Of a stretch of 64,000 nucleotides of DNA, positions 9,857 to 20,219 are shown in pieces. Below the pieces are notes generated by a model, which ran no database searches, was not told the origin of the DNA, and saw only the letters and a program-made list of their open reading frames with translations. The DNA lies in NCBI GenBank assembly GCA_027665725.1, contig JAQDDS010000002.1, positions 186,001 through 250,000 of the forward strand, written 5' to 3'. The position numbers and the translations under genes were made by a program. The stretch comes from Streptococcaceae bacterium AF77-01CM03A. GTDB taxonomy: Bacteria > Bacillota > Bacilli > Lactobacillales > Streptococcaceae. Numbering within the stretch: position 1 is the first letter of the stretch; each line of letters starts with the position of its first letter.

Positions 9857-9889
9857 AAAGTGGAGTTAGTGATTAACTCCACTTTTTTT
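9857..9889 (+). terminator. Terminator of aliA
   Basis: AAAGTGGAGTTA pairs with TAACTCCACTTT across a short loop and is followed by a T-run. Confidence 0.92.
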
Positions 9890-9894
9890 AATAT

Positions 9895-9928
9895 TAAAAA
9901 ACCTAGGAAACTGTTCCTAGGTCTTTTT
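9895..9928. terminator. Terminator at end of pbp1A, bidirectional
   Basis: ACCTAGGAA (9901-9909) and TTCCTAGGT (9914-9922) form a perfect 9-bp stem with an A-run on the left and a T-run on the right. It serves the leftward recU-pbp1A operon and may back up the aliA terminator. Confidence 0.9.
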
Positions 9929-9931
9929 TGA

Positions 9932-12082
9932 TTATTGTTGACCTTGAGAGTTTTGATTTTGTTGAGGATTTGGATTTTGTTGAGGGTTTTGATTTGTATT
10001 TGGAACAGTTTGGTTTTGTCCATTATTTGGACTAGTAGTTTCAGCTACTGTAGTTTGATTTTCGGTTGTTGTAGTAGGAGCTACTGTAGTAGCTTGTTGG
10101 GTTGTTTGAGGGATCCAGTTACTACGAGCGCCGACTTTGAAGACATACTCACCATTACGATACAAGCCCTCAGGCATTGTCCAATCACCTGGGTGATCAT
10201 CCTCGGAAAGATATTCCATCATTGATCGGTAGATGTTGGCTGCTACTCTAAATCCATCGCCTTCGATTGGAGTGAGGCGGTTTGAATAGCCTGTCCAAAC
10301 AGCCATTGAATATTTGCGGGTATATCCTACAAACATTTCATCAGGTGCGACATAATCGTATCTCTTAATGTAATTTTCAATTTCATCATCTGTATAGTTA
10401 GATGTACCCGTCTTACCTGCTTGAGGTAACCAAGACATATAAGCACCACGACCCGTTCCGTATGCCAAGACAGTCTTCATCATTTCAGTCATCATATAGG
10501 CTGTTGTTTCTTTCATGGCACGTGTTCCAGGATCAGAGAACTCTTTTGAACTTCCGTCACTAAAGACAATCTTGTTGATATACATTGGTTTGCGGTAGAT
10601 ACCACCGTTAGCAAAAGCAGCATAGGCAGCAGCCATTTTCTCACTACTTGCTCCGTACTTTTTGTTTGACTCAGTCGTGTTACTTGAAATAGCGTTGGCA
10701 TAGTGCATATCCGGATAGTCAATGCCGAGTCCATTTAGGAAAGTCTTGGCTTGGTCTAATCCAACCTTTTCAAGTGTTTCAACGGCAGGTACGTTACGCG
10801 ATTGTTGGATTGCATACTGTAGTGTGATGTTTCCATAGTATGCTTTATCCCAGTTATAAACAGGAATATCTGTTCCAGGATAGTTATAAGGGGCATCTTT
10901 TATGATTGCTGCGGTTGAGTCGTAAATTCCATATTCTAGTGCAGGTGCATAATCTGTGATTGGTTTCATAGTAGAACCCCAGTCACGATTTGTTTCAACG
11001 GCCTGATTGAGTCCGAAGGATACATTGCTTGACTGGTGTCTTGAACCTAACTGAGCAATAACTTTACCATTTGTAACGTCTACGATAGTAGAAGCTGCTT
11101 GAAGTTCATCATCCGGATAATAAACATATTCATCTGTGTTGTAGATATCCCAAAGACGCTTTTGAACGTCTTGGTCTACGTTGGTGTAGACGTCCATTCC
11201 AGTAGTTAAAAGGTTGTAACCTGTCTCTGTTTCGACTTGTTCAATCACTTCTTTAAGGTAATTATCTAAGTATGGAGGGTAGGTGTTGCTTCCTTTCAGA
11301 CTTTGTAAACCATCAGTGATAGGTGTATTTATAGCCGTTTCATATTGTTCAGCTGTTAGATATCCTTGCTTTTGCATCTCTGATAGGACTAGATTACGAC
11401 GTTCTGTTGCTTCTTCTGGATGAGAATAAGGATCATATTGGTTAGGAGCTTGTGGCATTCCGGCTAGAAGAGCAAGTTGTGGAATAGATAGGTCTTTTAA
11501 ATCTTTACCATAGTAATTTTGAGCAGCAGTCTGCATCCCATAGTTACCATTTGACATGTATACTTTATTGATGTAATATGTCAAAATTTCCTGTTTGGTC
11601 GCAGTTCTTTCTAACTGAATAGCGAGCCAAGCTTCTTGGGCCTTCCGTGCGATTGTTTGGTCTGATGAAGAAGTTGAGAAATATGTTAGCTTAATCAACT
11701 GCTGAGTCAAGGTTGAACCACCTTGGAGACCATTGCTACGAAGGTTTCGTAAGAAAGCGCCCATGATACGGATGCTGTCAATTCCTCGGTGGTTAAAGAA
11801 GCGGTGATCCTCGATAGAGACAATTGCATTAACCAGTTCAATAGGAATTTCATTGCTTTGAGCATTGACACGGCGCTCTGCTCCTAAGTCAGCAATCAAT
11901 TCGTTTTTACTGTCGTAAATCTTACTTGAAGTTGTTGCGACCAGTTTGCTTTCAGAAAGTTCTGGCGCTTTAGATACGTAGTAGAAGAAGACACTCGCAC
12001 CAATCAATATCGAAGCGATAAAGGCTACTAAGAATCCAATTCCTAGATATTTAGCGATGCGCCAAATAAGTTGTTTGTTCAT
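9932..12082 (-). CDS. pbp1a: Penicillin-binding protein 1A (class A, bifunctional)
   Basis: Membrane-anchored peptidoglycan glycosyltransferase/transpeptidase of 716 residues. An N-terminal membrane segment (about 10-30) is followed by the GT51 domain ([22 protein letters not shown]) and the transpeptidase domain with STMK at 370-373, SRN near 428 and KTG near 557. Numbering aligns with pneumococcal PBP1A: Thr371, whose change to Ala or Ser is a known beta-lactam resistance step, is intact. At 574-577, TSQF in susceptible pneumococci and NTGY in many resistant mosaics, this protein has RYDY. The C-terminus is a Thr- then Gln/Asn/Pro-rich tail. The start overlaps the recU stop by 4 bases, so the two are co-transcribed, as in pneumococcus. 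Confidence 0.97.
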   Translation of the reverse strand: MNKQLIWRIAKYLGIGFLVAFIASILIGASVFFYYVSKAPELSESKLVATTSSKIYDSKNELIADLGAERRVNAQSNEIPIELVNAIVSIEDHRFFNHRGIDSIRIMGAFLRNLRSNGLQGGSTLTQQLIKLTYFSTSSSDQTIARKAQEAWLAIQLERTATKQEILTYYINKVYMSNGNYGMQTAAQNYYGKDLKDLSIPQLALLAGMPQAPNQYDPYSHPEEATERRNLVLSEMQKQGYLTAEQYETAINTPITDGLQSLKGSNTYPPYLDNYLKEVIEQVETETGYNLLTTGMDVYTNVDQDVQKRLWDIYNTDEYVYYPDDELQAASTIVDVTNGKVIAQLGSRHQSSNVSFGLNQAVETNRDWGSTMKPITDYAPALEYGIYDSTAAIIKDAPYNYPGTDIPVYNWDKAYYGNITLQYAIQQSRNVPAVETLEKVGLDQAKTFLNGLGIDYPDMHYANAISSNTTESNKKYGASSEKMAAAYAAFANGGIYRKPMYINKIVFSDGSSKEFSDPGTRAMKETTAYMMTEMMKTVLAYGTGRGAYMSWLPQAGKTGTSNYTDDEIENYIKRYDYVAPDEMFVGYTRKYSMAVWTGYSNRLTPIEGDGFRVAANIYRSMMEYLSEDDHPGDWTMPEGLYRNGEYVFKVGARSNWIPQTTQQATTVAPTTTTENQTTVAETTSPNNGQNQTVPNTNQNPQQNPNPQQNQNSQGQQ

Positions 12083-12675
12083 ATTGTTTTACCACCTAGT
12101 AAATGTTGTTTGACGATATCGAGATAAGGTATTTGAGGAAAGGCTTGTTGTTCAATTACAAAACCGTGCTCTCGAATATAATCAAGCGGCATTGATTTTT
12201 TCCCCATATCCTGATGATAAAAACGGATGAGGTCAATTGCCGGTAATAAATACGTTTCCTGATAAGAAGAAAAATGGATTAAGACGAAGCAAATTCCTTT
12301 TTGTTCAAGGACCTGTTCCATATGCTGAATCTGATGAGAATGAAAGTTCTTCATCGGAAAAGCTCTTTTTTGTTTTGTTTCCTTAGCTTCGAAATCGATA
12401 TAAAATCCTTCATAAACACCCGAGTAGTCAGTTGTTGATGCCTGTCTAAAATAGGCTTCGACAATTTTAGCACGACTCCGCTGAGGATAGTCGACTCGTA
12501 CAATTTGAATCGGGGTTGGCTTTTTATGAATGACTGCCATTCCATGTGAGAGATAGTAGTCGTTCGTAGCGTTAATCATCTTTTCAAAACTCATTCCCCG
12601 ATTTGCGAAATTTTTAGTTTGAGGTAGGGAAGTTTTGCTTGATTTAGATGAAAGTTTATGTGGATAGTTGACCAT
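12079..12675 (-). CDS. recU: Holliday junction resolvase RecU
   Basis: Structure-specific endonuclease of 198 residues that resolves Holliday junctions in recombination and chromosome segregation. The N-terminus [20 protein letters not shown] and the central catalytic core ([21 protein letters not shown], with the acidic residues and lysine of the PD-(D/E)xK-like site) are typical. AGGAGG lies close before the ATG, and an extended -10 (TGGTATAAT on the minus strand, plus-strand 12708-12713) lies about 35 bases upstream. It is first gene of the recU-pbp1A operon and divergent from the ypsA-like gene. Confidence 0.96.
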   Translation of the reverse strand: MVNYPHKLSSKSSKTSLPQTKNFANRGMSFEKMINATNDYYLSHGMAVIHKKPTPIQIVRVDYPQRSRAKIVEAYFRQASTTDYSGVYEGFYIDFEAKETKQKRAFPMKNFHSHQIQHMEQVLEQKGICFVLIHFSSYQETYLLPAIDLIRFYHQDMGKKSMPLDYIREHGFVIEQQAFPQIPYLDIVKQHLLGGKTI

Positions 12676-12742
12676 AATCCTCCTTATTGGTACAATAACA
12701 TCACTCTATTATACCATAAAGGTCTTTAGAAAGGGTGAAAAA

Positions 12743-13270
12743 ATGCATACAGCCTTGGTTTTGGGATACTCAGCTTTTGATTTGGGATTATTTAATGAGA
12801 AGGATGCTCGTTTAAAAATTATCAAAAAAGCCATTCGAAGAGATTTGGAAAGATTGGCTGAGGAAGGCCTGAAATGGCTAGTGTTTACGGGTTCTCTTGG
12901 TTTTGAACATTGGGTTTTAGAAGTCGCCAAGGAAATGAAAGATGATTATGGATTTCAACTAGCGACTATTTTTGACTTTGAGACACATGGCTCGAATTGG
13001 AATGAAGCTAATCAGATCAAATTGAGTGATTTTAAACAGGTCGATTTTATCAAGTACGCCTATCCGGCTTATGAGCATAAAGGTCAATTGAGAGATTATC
13101 AGACTTTTTTACTTGAAAATACGGATGGAGCCTATCTTTTTTACGATGAAGAAAACGAAACAAAACTGAGATTTTTTTACGAACTGATGAAAAAGAAAGA
13201 CAACTATATTACAAAAAGATTAACATTTGAGGATTTAAACGAAATAGCCGAAAATTTTTCCGAAAATTGA
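12743..13270 (+). CDS. YpsA-family protein (DUF1273)
   Basis: A 175-residue cytosolic protein of the YpsA/DUF1273 family, related to the SLOG nucleotide-binding fold; Bacillus YpsA affects cell division. Visible are the N-terminal [15 protein letters not shown] and a central [16 protein letters not shown] segment, which fits the nucleotide-binding loop of the fold. I placed the start at 12743, where AGAAAGGG precedes the ATG; the frame stays open upstream but runs into the recU promoter. It sits between recU and gpsB, the same neighbourhood as in other Firmicutes where ypsA and gpsB are adjacent. Molecular function is not established. Confidence 0.85.
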   Translation: MHTALVLGYSAFDLGLFNEKDARLKIIKKAIRRDLERLAEEGLKWLVFTGSLGFEHWVLEVAKEMKDDYGFQLATIFDFETHGSNWNEANQIKLSDFKQVDFIKYAYPAYEHKGQLRDYQTFLLENTDGAYLFYDEENETKLRFFYELMKKKDNYITKRLTFEDLNEIAENFSEN

Positions 13271-13339
13271 GGCTTTGACCTTGCTTTTTGTTTGCCTTTT
13301 TTTATATAATAATACTAGTAACTGAGAATGGAGAGAGAC

Positions 13340-13675
13340 ATGGCAAGTATTATTTTTACAGCAAAGGATATTTTTGAGCAGGATTTCGGAAGAGAAGTAC
13401 GTGGATACAGTAAAGCAGAGGTAGATGAATTCTTAGATGACGTTATCAAAGATTATGAAACCTATGCAGCGTTGGTTAAATCATTGCGCTTGGAAGTCGC
13501 AGAATTGAAAGAACAATTGGCGAACAAACCTCAGGTGGAACCTGTATCTGTAACGTCTGAGCCTGCTGAGCTTGGAAGTACGACTTCTATGACTAACTTT
13601 GATATCTTGAAACGCTTGAATCGTCTTGAAAAAGAAGTATTTGGAAAACAAATCGTAGAAAATTCTGATTTCTAA
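13340..13675 (+). CDS. gpsB: Cell division regulator GpsB
   Basis: A 111-residue DivIVA-family coiled-coil protein that helps balance septal and peripheral peptidoglycan synthesis and stimulates the kinase StkP in streptococci. The N-terminal membrane/PBP-binding domain reads [31 protein letters not shown], a coiled coil follows to about residue 65, and the C-terminal trimerisation segment is [18 protein letters not shown]. The start is MASIIF, with GAGAGA just upstream; four more in-frame codons exist upstream but weaken the spacing. rnpB begins about 13 bases after the stop. Confidence 0.96.
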   Translation: MASIIFTAKDIFEQDFGREVRGYSKAEVDEFLDDVIKDYETYAALVKSLRLEVAELKEQLANKPQVEPVSVTSEPAELGSTTSMTNFDILKRLNRLEKEVFGKQIVENSDF

Positions 13676-13687
13676 GAATCATACAGT

Positions 13688-14084
13688 TGTGCAATTTTTG
13701 GATAATCGCGTGGAGAGTTTATCTTTTCATGAGGAAAGTCCATGCTAGCACAGGCTGTGATGCCTGTAGTGTTTGTGCTAGGCGAAACCATAAGCCTAGG
13801 GACGAGAGATCGTTACGGCGAGTGAATAGACTAAGTTTTCGGATATGTTTTAGTAGCTCTGAAAGTGCCACAGTGACGAAGTCTCTCTGGAAACAGAGAG
13901 AGTGGAACGCGGTAAACCCCTCAAGCTAGCAACCCAAATTTTGGTCGGGGCATGGAGTGCGCGGAAACGAACGTAGTACTCTGACTGCTAGCAGCTTCTA
14001 GCTGTTAGTGGTAGACAGATGATTATCGAAAGAAGTGGTCCTAGTCACTTCTGGAACAAAACATGGCTTATAGAAAATTGCATA
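13688..14084 (+). ncRNA. rnpB: RNase P RNA component (B type)
   Basis: Catalytic RNA that matures tRNA 5' ends. The conserved core GAGGAAAGTCCATGCTAGC (about 13731) near the 5' end is diagnostic, GGAAACAGAGAGAGTGGAAC and GCGGTAAACCCCTCAAGC are in the middle, and ACAGATGATTATCGAA is near the 3' end. The ends are set by P1 pairing of TGCAATTTT (13690-13698) with AAAATTGCA (14074-14082). It lies between gpsB and the RNA methyltransferase gene, as in pneumococcus. An apparent 80-codon ORF inside it is not a gene. Confidence 0.96.
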
Positions 14085-14085
14085 T

Positions 14086-14124
14086 AGGTTGGGGCTGAGA
14101 AATTTTCTCAACCTCATTTTTTAA
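14086..14124 (+). terminator. Terminator of rnpB
   Basis: AGGTTG pairs with CAACCT and encloses an inner GAGAAA/TTTCTC pairing; a T-run follows. Confidence 0.8.
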
Positions 14125-14157
14125 AGGTGAACAAGAGAAAGGTCTTTAAAGACTGAC

Positions 14158-15336
14158 ATGAAACAAACATTTAATTTAATCGCGACTGCTGCAGCAGGCT
14201 TAGAGGCTGTTGTAGGTCGGGAAGTGCGTGCACTTGGCTATGACTGTCAAGTTGAGAATGGTCGCGTTCGCTTTGAAGGAGATGTAAAGGCAATTATTGA
14301 AACTAATTTGTGGCTACGAGCTGCAGATAGGATTAAGATTGTTGTTGGGACTTTTCCTGCAAAAACATTTGAAGAACTTTTTCAAGGAGTTTTTGCCTTA
14401 GATTGGGAAAACTATTTACCACTTGGAGCGCGTTTTCCAATTTCGAAGGCTAAGTGTGTCAAATCAAAACTTCATAATGAACCTAGTGTTCAAGCTATTT
14501 CTAAAAAGGCAGTTGTCAAGAAATTGCAGAAACATTATGCTCGACCAGAAGGCGTTCCCTTGATGGAAAATGGTCCAGAGTTTAAAATAGAGGTTTCAAT
14601 TCTTAAAGATGTTGCGACTATCATGATTGACACAAGTGGCTCTAGTCTTTTCAAACGAGGTTATCGTACTGAAAAAGGTGGTGCTCCTATTAAAGAGAAC
14701 ATGGCAGCAGCAATTCTGCAATTATCAAACTGGTATCCAGATAAACCTTTGATAGATCCAACCTGTGGTTCAGGAACCTTCTGTATTGAGGCAGCTATGA
14801 TTGCTCGTAATATGGCGCCAGGCTTACGCCGTTCCTTTGCTTTCGAAGAATGGAATTGGGTTAGTGATCGTTTGATTCAGGAGATTCGTACGGAAGCTAG
14901 CAAGAAGATTAATCGTGAGATTGAGCTAGACATCATGGGCTGTGATATCGATGGCCGCATGGTGGAAATTGCTAAGGCAAATGCTCAGGCTGCGGGGGTT
15001 TCTAAGGATATCCACTTTAAGCAGATGCGCGTGCAGGATTTGCGAACAGATAAGATTAATGGAGTTATTATTTCGAATCCACCATATGGGGAACGCTTAT
15101 CAGATGACGCAGGAGTAACAAAGCTCTATGCTGAGATGGGAGAGGTATTTGCACCACTTAAAACCTGGAGTAAATTTATCCTGACCAGTGATGAAGCTTT
15201 TGAAAGTAAATATGGTAGTCAGGCAGATAAAAAACGAAAACTCTATAACGGTACTTTGAAAGTTGATTTATATCAATATTTTGGTCAACGAGTGAAAAGA
15301 AAAGATGTCATAGTAGAAAGGAATGCAAATGAGTAA
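14158..15336 (+). CDS. THUMP-domain class I SAM-dependent RNA methyltransferase (RlmL/YpsC family)
   Basis: A 392-residue enzyme expected to methylate a guanine N2 in 23S rRNA or a tRNA. The N-terminal ferredoxin-like/THUMP region ([19 protein letters not shown]) is followed by the UPF0020 Rossmann methyltransferase domain, with [18 protein letters not shown] for SAM binding (about 200-218) and the catalytic [10 protein letters not shown] (about 308). It is half the length of the E. coli RlmKL fusion, as usual in Firmicutes. AGAAAGG lies 15 bases before the ATG, a rather long spacing. It overlaps mapZ by 8 bases and keeps the pneumococcal position after rnpB. The exact target base is not known from sequence. 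Confidence 0.9.
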   Translation: MKQTFNLIATAAAGLEAVVGREVRALGYDCQVENGRVRFEGDVKAIIETNLWLRAADRIKIVVGTFPAKTFEELFQGVFALDWENYLPLGARFPISKAKCVKSKLHNEPSVQAISKKAVVKKLQKHYARPEGVPLMENGPEFKIEVSILKDVATIMIDTSGSSLFKRGYRTEKGGAPIKENMAAAILQLSNWYPDKPLIDPTCGSGTFCIEAAMIARNMAPGLRRSFAFEEWNWVSDRLIQEIRTEASKKINREIELDIMGCDIDGRMVEIAKANAQAAGVSKDIHFKQMRVQDLRTDKINGVIISNPPYGERLSDDAGVTKLYAEMGEVFAPLKTWSKFILTSDEAFESKYGSQADKKRKLYNGTLKVDLYQYFGQRVKRKDVIVERNANE

Positions 15337-16780
15337 GAAAAGACGCGATCGCCATCACAAGGATGAGCAAGAATCTAAATTTGAATTTGAAGAGGCTAAA
15401 GATTTAACGGTTGGTCAGGCTATTCGTAAGAACGAAGAAGTTGAAGCAGGTGTGACTCCAGATGATACCATCTTAGATAAATATATCAAGCAACACCGTG
15501 AAGAAATCGAAGCAGACAAATTTGAAAATTTACAAACGAAAAAAGAGGAGTCTACTCAAAGCTTGGATGATATGATCCAAGAAGTGATAGAAACTACTGA
15601 ACAAGAAAATGTGTTGAGTCCGGAAGAGGAAGCGATTGCTCTTGTAGTAGCCACAGATACAACTGAAATCGTTGCTCAAGAAGCCGAAGAAGAGGAAACG
15701 AGAGTTCTCGAGCAACCTTTTAAGGATGAATTGGAAGCTGTTGAGAAGGCTCAAGTCGATTCTTCTCAAGTGTCAGTAGTTGATGAGAAAAATGAAGAAC
15801 AACTTCAACCCTTGTCTCGTTCTGCTCAAGCAGATGATAAACCACAAAATAAAAAGAAATGGGCAATTTTGTCAGCTATTATTTTAGGTTTCCTCTTAAT
15901 TTTTGGAGGTGGTTATTATGTTTATCGTCAGATTACGCGTTCTTCTCAAGAGCTTCAAACGAAGGCGGCAGATTCAGGTTTGGTAAGCAATCAGTCAGTC
16001 TATGAACAATTCAATACGCTCTACGACACGTTTTATACTGATGAAAACAAAACAGCTCTTAAAAATAGCCAGTTTAGTCAACTGAATCAATTGAAGGAAC
16101 TTCTAGATAAACTTGAAGGAGCGAGAGAACATACTCTGGCCAAATCAAAATATGATAGTCTAGAAACTCAAATAAAGGCTATCCAAGAAGTGAACTCTCA
16201 ATTTGAAACTCCAGCTATTACAGATGGTGTCTTGGATACAAATGCAAAAATCAAAGCGGATGCTAAATTTACAGATATCAAGACTGGTAATACAGAAATT
16301 GACAAACTTCTAGATAAAGCAATCAGCCTTGGTAAGAGCCAACTAGCAAGTACAACAACGGCCACAACAACAGCTGCGACAACAGCCGCGAGCCAGGAAG
16401 CGTCAAGCCCAACAACAGAAAGCAGTCCATCTACTTCAACAAGTGATACTGCAGCATCTACTAATAGTGGCTTGTCAAGCGAAGGTGTTAATTTGCAAAG
16501 AAGCGCTAGCCGAGTACCGTATAATCAATCTGCTGTAAATGATAGTAGTAATCCTGCCTGGACCTTTGCAGATGGTGTTCTTGAACAAATCCTTGAGACA
16601 TCCCGTGCGCGTGGATATATCACTGGAAACCAATATATCTTAGAACGTGTAAATATTGTGAATGGAAATGGATATTACAATCTTTACAAACCAGATGGAA
16701 CTTATCTCTTCACTCTAAACTGTAAGACAGGGTACTTTGTTGGGAATGGTTCTGGCCATGCGGATGATTTAGACTACTAG
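15329..16780 (+). CDS. mapZ: Mid-cell-anchored protein Z (MapZ/LocZ)
   Basis: Single-pass membrane protein of 483 residues that marks the division site and positions FtsZ rings in streptococci. An acidic cytoplasmic N-terminal domain (1-175, beginning [14 protein letters not shown] with the conserved [12 protein letters not shown] motif) is followed by a membrane segment [20 protein letters not shown] (about 177-197) and an extracellular part containing a helical domain, a Thr/Ser-rich linker and a C-terminal peptidoglycan-binding domain ([15 protein letters not shown] to the end). Pneumococcal MapZ is phosphorylated by StkP on N-terminal threonines; equivalents are plausible here but not proven. 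It overlaps the upstream methyltransferase gene, so the two are translationally linked. Confidence 0.93.
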   Translation: MSKKRRDRHHKDEQESKFEFEEAKDLTVGQAIRKNEEVEAGVTPDDTILDKYIKQHREEIEADKFENLQTKKEESTQSLDDMIQEVIETTEQENVLSPEEEAIALVVATDTTEIVAQEAEEEETRVLEQPFKDELEAVEKAQVDSSQVSVVDEKNEEQLQPLSRSAQADDKPQNKKKWAILSAIILGFLLIFGGGYYVYRQITRSSQELQTKAADSGLVSNQSVYEQFNTLYDTFYTDENKTALKNSQFSQLNQLKELLDKLEGAREHTLAKSKYDSLETQIKAIQEVNSQFETPAITDGVLDTNAKIKADAKFTDIKTGNTEIDKLLDKAISLGKSQLASTTTATTTAATTAASQEASSPTTESSPSTSTSDTAASTNSGLSSEGVNLQRSASRVPYNQSAVNDSSNPAWTFADGVLEQILETSRARGYITGNQYILERVNIVNGNGYYNLYKPDGTYLFTLNCKTGYFVGNGSGHADDLDY

Positions 16781-16856
16781 TCAAATTGTTATAAAATTCT
16801 TTCTTTTCACAGATAAACATGATAAAATAAAACTTATTAAATAAGAGGAGTGTCAC

Positions 16857-18281
16857 ATGACAAAAGCAAACTTTGGTGTTGTTGGTATGGCTGTAATGGG
16901 TCGTAACCTTGCCCTTAATATCGAATCTCGTGGCTATACAGTCGCCATTTATAACCGTAGTAAAGAAAAAACAGAAGATGTTGTTGCTTGCCATCCTGAA
17001 AAGAACTTCGTGCCAAGCTATGATATCGAAAGCTTCGTAAACTCTATCGAAAAACCACGTCGTATCATGCTTATGGTTCAAGCAGGACCTGGTACAGATG
17101 CAACCATCCAAGCCCTTCTTCCACATTTGGACAAAGGTGATATCTTGATCGATGGCGGAAACACTTTCTATAAAGATACTATCCGTCGTAATGAAGAGTT
17201 GGCTAACTCAGGTATCAACTTCATCGGTACAGGTGTTTCTGGTGGTGAAAAAGGTGCCCTTGAAGGTCCTTCTATCATGCCTGGGGGACAAAAAGAAGCT
17301 TATGACTTGGTAGCAGATGTTCTTGAAGAAATCTCAGCTAAAGCACCAGAAGATGGCAAACCATGTGTGACTTACATCGGTCCTGATGGAGCTGGTCACT
17401 ATGTGAAAATGGTCCACAACGGTATCGAGTATGGTGACATGCAATTGATTGCAGAAAGCTATGACTTGATGCAACACTTGCTTGGTCTTTCTGCAGAAGA
17501 TATGGCTGAAATCTTTACTGAGTGGAACAAGGGTGAGTTAGACAGCTACTTGATCGAAATCACTGCGGATATCCTTGGACGCAAAGACGACGAAGGTCAA
17601 GATGGTCCAATCGTAGACTACATCTTGGATGCTGCAGGAAACAAGGGAACAGGTAAATGGACTAGCCAATCAGCTCTTGACCTTGGTGTGCCATTGTCAC
17701 TCATTACTGAGTCAGTATTTGCGCGCTACATTTCAACTTATAAAGAAGAACGTGTACACGCTAGCAAGGTGCTTCCAAAACCAGCTACTTTCAAATTTGA
17801 AGGAGACAAGGCTGAGTTGATTGAAAAAATCCGTCAAGCCCTTTACTTCTCAAAAATCATCTCTTACGCACAAGGTTTTGCGCAATTGCGTGTAGCTTCT
17901 AAAGAAAACAACTGGAACTTGCCATTTGCGGACATCGCATCTATCTGGCGCGATGGCTGTATCATCCGTTCTCGTTTCTTGCAAAAGATCACAGATGCTT
18001 ACAACCGTGATGCAGATCTTGCTAACCTTCTTTTGGATGAGTACTTCTTGGATGTAACAGCTAAGTACCAACAATCTGTTCGTGACATTGTAGCTCTTGC
18101 TGTTCAAGCAGGTGTACCAGTACCAACCTTCTCAGCTGCCATCACTTACTTTGATAGCTACCGTTCAGCTGACCTTCCAGCGAACTTGATCCAAGCACAA
18201 CGTGATTACTTTGGTGCCCACACATACCAACGTAAAGACAAAGAAGGAACATTCCACTACTCTTGGTATGACGAAAAATAA
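16857..18281 (+). CDS. gnd: 6-phosphogluconate dehydrogenase, decarboxylating
   Basis: Oxidises 6-phosphogluconate to ribulose 5-phosphate with NADP+ in the oxidative pentose phosphate pathway. The 474-residue length is standard. The N-terminal Rossmann motif reads [17 protein letters not shown], the substrate signature is [21 protein letters not shown], and the catalytic lysine region is [25 protein letters not shown] precedes the ATG. Only 11 bases separate it from ritR, so read-through into that regulator is likely. Confidence 0.98.
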   Translation: MTKANFGVVGMAVMGRNLALNIESRGYTVAIYNRSKEKTEDVVACHPEKNFVPSYDIESFVNSIEKPRRIMLMVQAGPGTDATIQALLPHLDKGDILIDGGNTFYKDTIRRNEELANSGINFIGTGVSGGEKGALEGPSIMPGGQKEAYDLVADVLEEISAKAPEDGKPCVTYIGPDGAGHYVKMVHNGIEYGDMQLIAESYDLMQHLLGLSAEDMAEIFTEWNKGELDSYLIEITADILGRKDDEGQDGPIVDYILDAAGNKGTGKWTSQSALDLGVPLSLITESVFARYISTYKEERVHASKVLPKPATFKFEGDKAELIEKIRQALYFSKIISYAQGFAQLRVASKENNWNLPFADIASIWRDGCIIRSRFLQKITDAYNRDADLANLLLDEYFLDVTAKYQQSVRDIVALAVQAGVPVPTFSAAITYFDSYRSADLPANLIQAQRDYFGAHTYQRKDKEGTFHYSWYDEK

Positions 18282-18292
18282 GTAGGTCAGCC

Positions 18293-18982
18293 ATGGGGAA
18301 ACGGATTTTATTACTTGAGAAAGAAAGAAATCTAGCTCATTTTTTAAGTCTGGAACTCCAAAAAGAGCAATACCGAGTTGATCAGGTAGAAGAGGGACAA
18401 AAAGCCCTCTCCATGGCTCTTCAGACAGACTATGACTTGATTTTACTGAATGCTCATCTAGGGGATATGACAGCCCAGGATTTTGCAGATAAGTTGAGTC
18501 GGACCAAGCCAGCTTCGGTTATCATGGTCTTGGACCATCGAGAAGAATTGCAAGATCAAGTTGAAACAATCCAGCGTTTCGCTGTTTCATATATCTACAA
18601 GCCAGTCATTATCGATGATTTGGTGGCTCGTATTGCAGCAATTTTCCGAGGTCGGGACTTTATCGACCAACACTGTAGTCAGATGAAGGTTCCAACATCC
18701 TATCGCAATCTGCGTATGGATGTAGAACATCATACCGTCTATCGTGGCGAGGAGATGATTGCCCTAACTCGTCGTGAATATGACCTTTTGGCTACCCTTA
18801 TGGGAAGCAAGAAGGTTTTAACTCGTGAGCAGTTGCTGGAAAGTGTTTGGAAGTATGAGAGTGCGACCGAAACCAATATCGTGGATGTTTATATCCGTTA
18901 TCTACGTAGCAAGCTTGACGTAAAAGGTCAAAAGAGCTACATTAAAACCGTGCGTGGTGTTGGTTACACCATGCAAGAATAG
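18293..18982 (+). CDS. ritR: Orphan OmpR-family response regulator RitR
   Basis: DNA-binding regulator of iron uptake and oxidative stress in pneumococcus, with no partner kinase. The 229 residues comprise a receiver domain (1-120) and a winged-helix domain (about 130-228, ending IKTVRGVGYTMQE). The usual phospho-acceptor aspartate is Asn53 (LILLNAHL), the hallmark of RitR, and the redox-sensing Cys128 of the pneumococcal protein is present (DQHCSQM). Both positions were counted directly. It follows gnd by 11 bases, and a strong terminator follows. Confidence 0.95.
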   Translation: MGKRILLLEKERNLAHFLSLELQKEQYRVDQVEEGQKALSMALQTDYDLILLNAHLGDMTAQDFADKLSRTKPASVIMVLDHREELQDQVETIQRFAVSYIYKPVIIDDLVARIAAIFRGRDFIDQHCSQMKVPTSYRNLRMDVEHHTVYRGEEMIALTRREYDLLATLMGSKKVLTREQLLESVWKYESATETNIVDVYIRYLRSKLDVKGQKSYIKTVRGVGYTMQE

Positions 18983-18984
18983 AA

Positions 18985-19015
18985 AAGCAGTTGCAGTTAT
19001 GTAACTGCTTTTTTT
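18985..19015 (+). terminator. Terminator of gnd-ritR
   Basis: AAGCAGTT and AACTGCTT form an 8-bp stem followed by a T-run. Confidence 0.92.
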
Positions 19016-19029
19016 GAATTTATTATATA

Positions 19030-19058
19030 TTGACATATAGTATTGTCTTTGCTATAAT
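19030..19058 (+). promoter_or_regulatory. Promoter of the choline-binding protein gene
   Basis: TTGACA (19030-19035), 17-base spacer, TATAAT (19053-19058): a perfect consensus promoter. TTGGAGGA follows before the ATG at 19078. Confidence 0.92.
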
Positions 19059-19077
19059 CATTTTGGAGGAAACAAGA

Positions 19078-20097
19078 ATGAAATTTTTGAAAAAAATGAT
19101 GCAAGTTGGACTAGCAGTATTCTTTTTTGGTCTGTTAGCAACAAGTACAGTATTTGCGGATACTACAGGTGGACAGTTTGTTGATAAGGACAATAGAAAA
19201 TATTATATAAAAGATGACCATAAAGCAATCTATTGGCATAAAATAGACGGCAAAACCTACTATTTTGGTGATAGAGGAGAAATGGTTGTCGGTTGGCAAT
19301 ACATAGAAATTCCTGGGACAGGTTACCGAGATAATTTATTTGATAATCATGGAGTAAAAGAAATTGGACTCCAACAAAAATGGTTTTACTTTGGTCCGGA
19401 TGGCGCTCTGCTAGAACAGCAAGAGAAACAAGTCTTAGAGGCAAAATCGTCTGAAAATACAGGAAAAGTATATGGTGAAAAGTACAATCCATCTGCTGAG
19501 AAGAGAGCCTATTACTTTGATGATGATTATGCCTTGAAGACAGGTTGGATTTATGAAGATGGTCATTGGTATTATTTAAATAAGCTAGGAAATTCCAACG
19601 ACGATTCTTCTTATCCACTACCAATTGGTGAAATTGCTAAGGGTTGGACTCAAGATTTCCATGTTACTTTTGGCATTGACAGAAGCAAACCTGCTCCGTG
19701 GTACTACCTAGACCCAGAAACTGGCATTATGCAAACGGGTTGGCAATATCTTGGTAACAAGTGGTACTATCTCCGTTCATCAGGTGCTATGGCAACCGGC
19801 TGGTACCAAGACGGCTCATCTTGGTATTATCTTGACGCTGAAAATGGGGATATGAAAACAGGTTGGGCTTCTATCAATGGCTATTGGTATTACCTCCGTT
19901 CATCAGGAGCCATGGCGACAGGCTGGCTTCAAGACGGCTCAACTTGGTACTACCTAAACGCAAGTAATGGCGATATGAAGACAGGCTGGTTCCAAGTTAA
20001 TGGTAAATGGTACTATGCCTATAGTTCAGGTGCCTTGGCTGTGAATACAACAGTAGGTGGCTACTACGTTAATTATAATGGCGAGTGGGTACCGTAA
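19078..20097 (+). CDS. cbpF: Choline-binding surface protein, CbpF-like
   Basis: Secreted protein of 339 residues. A signal peptide cleaves near VFA-DTT (about residue 27). Almost the whole mature protein is built of choline-binding repeats: degenerate ones first, then regular copies around GTGWYQDGSSWYYLD-type units with GDMKTGW and LRSSGAMATGW. It binds phosphocholine on teichoic acid non-covalently and has no separate catalytic domain. Architecture and the N-terminal sequence resemble pneumococcal CbpF, an inhibitor of the autolysin LytC, and the position after ritR is the same; CbpC/CbpJ-type paralogues cannot be excluded. Its presence implies choline-decorated teichoic acids. Confidence 0.85.
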   Translation: MKFLKKMMQVGLAVFFFGLLATSTVFADTTGGQFVDKDNRKYYIKDDHKAIYWHKIDGKTYYFGDRGEMVVGWQYIEIPGTGYRDNLFDNHGVKEIGLQQKWFYFGPDGALLEQQEKQVLEAKSSENTGKVYGEKYNPSAEKRAYYFDDDYALKTGWIYEDGHWYYLNKLGNSNDDSSYPLPIGEIAKGWTQDFHVTFGIDRSKPAPWYYLDPETGIMQTGWQYLGNKWYYLRSSGAMATGWYQDGSSWYYLDAENGDMKTGWASINGYWYYLRSSGAMATGWLQDGSTWYYLNASNGDMKTGWFQVNGKWYYAYSSGALAVNTTVGGYYVNYNGEWVP

Positions 20098-20104
20098 TGA
20101 AAAC

Positions 20105-20138
20105 AAGCGATTGTGAAGGAAACAATCGCTTTTTTTGT
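20105..20138 (+). terminator. Terminator of the choline-binding protein gene
   Basis: AAGCGATTGT and ACAATCGCTT form a 10-bp stem followed by a T-run. Confidence 0.92.
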
Positions 20139-20219
20139 GAAAATATAATAAAATAGAAAGGAATAAAGTTCTAAAATTTTATCTAGAAACAGATGATTTT
20201 CATCTGATAGTAGGATTAA

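Noticed and set aside
13687..13929. 80-codon open frame downstream of gpsB
   Set aside because: It lies wholly inside rnpB, whose conserved core and P1 pairing are clear.
16710..17126. 138-codon frame on the minus strand over the mapZ-gnd junction
   Set aside because: Shadow of gnd codon bias; Cys/His/Phe-rich product with no plausible start signal.
18293..18982. RitR as a normal two-component partner of a nearby kinase
   Set aside because: The acceptor residue is Asn53 and no kinase gene is adjacent; LiaS belongs to the liaFSR operon.
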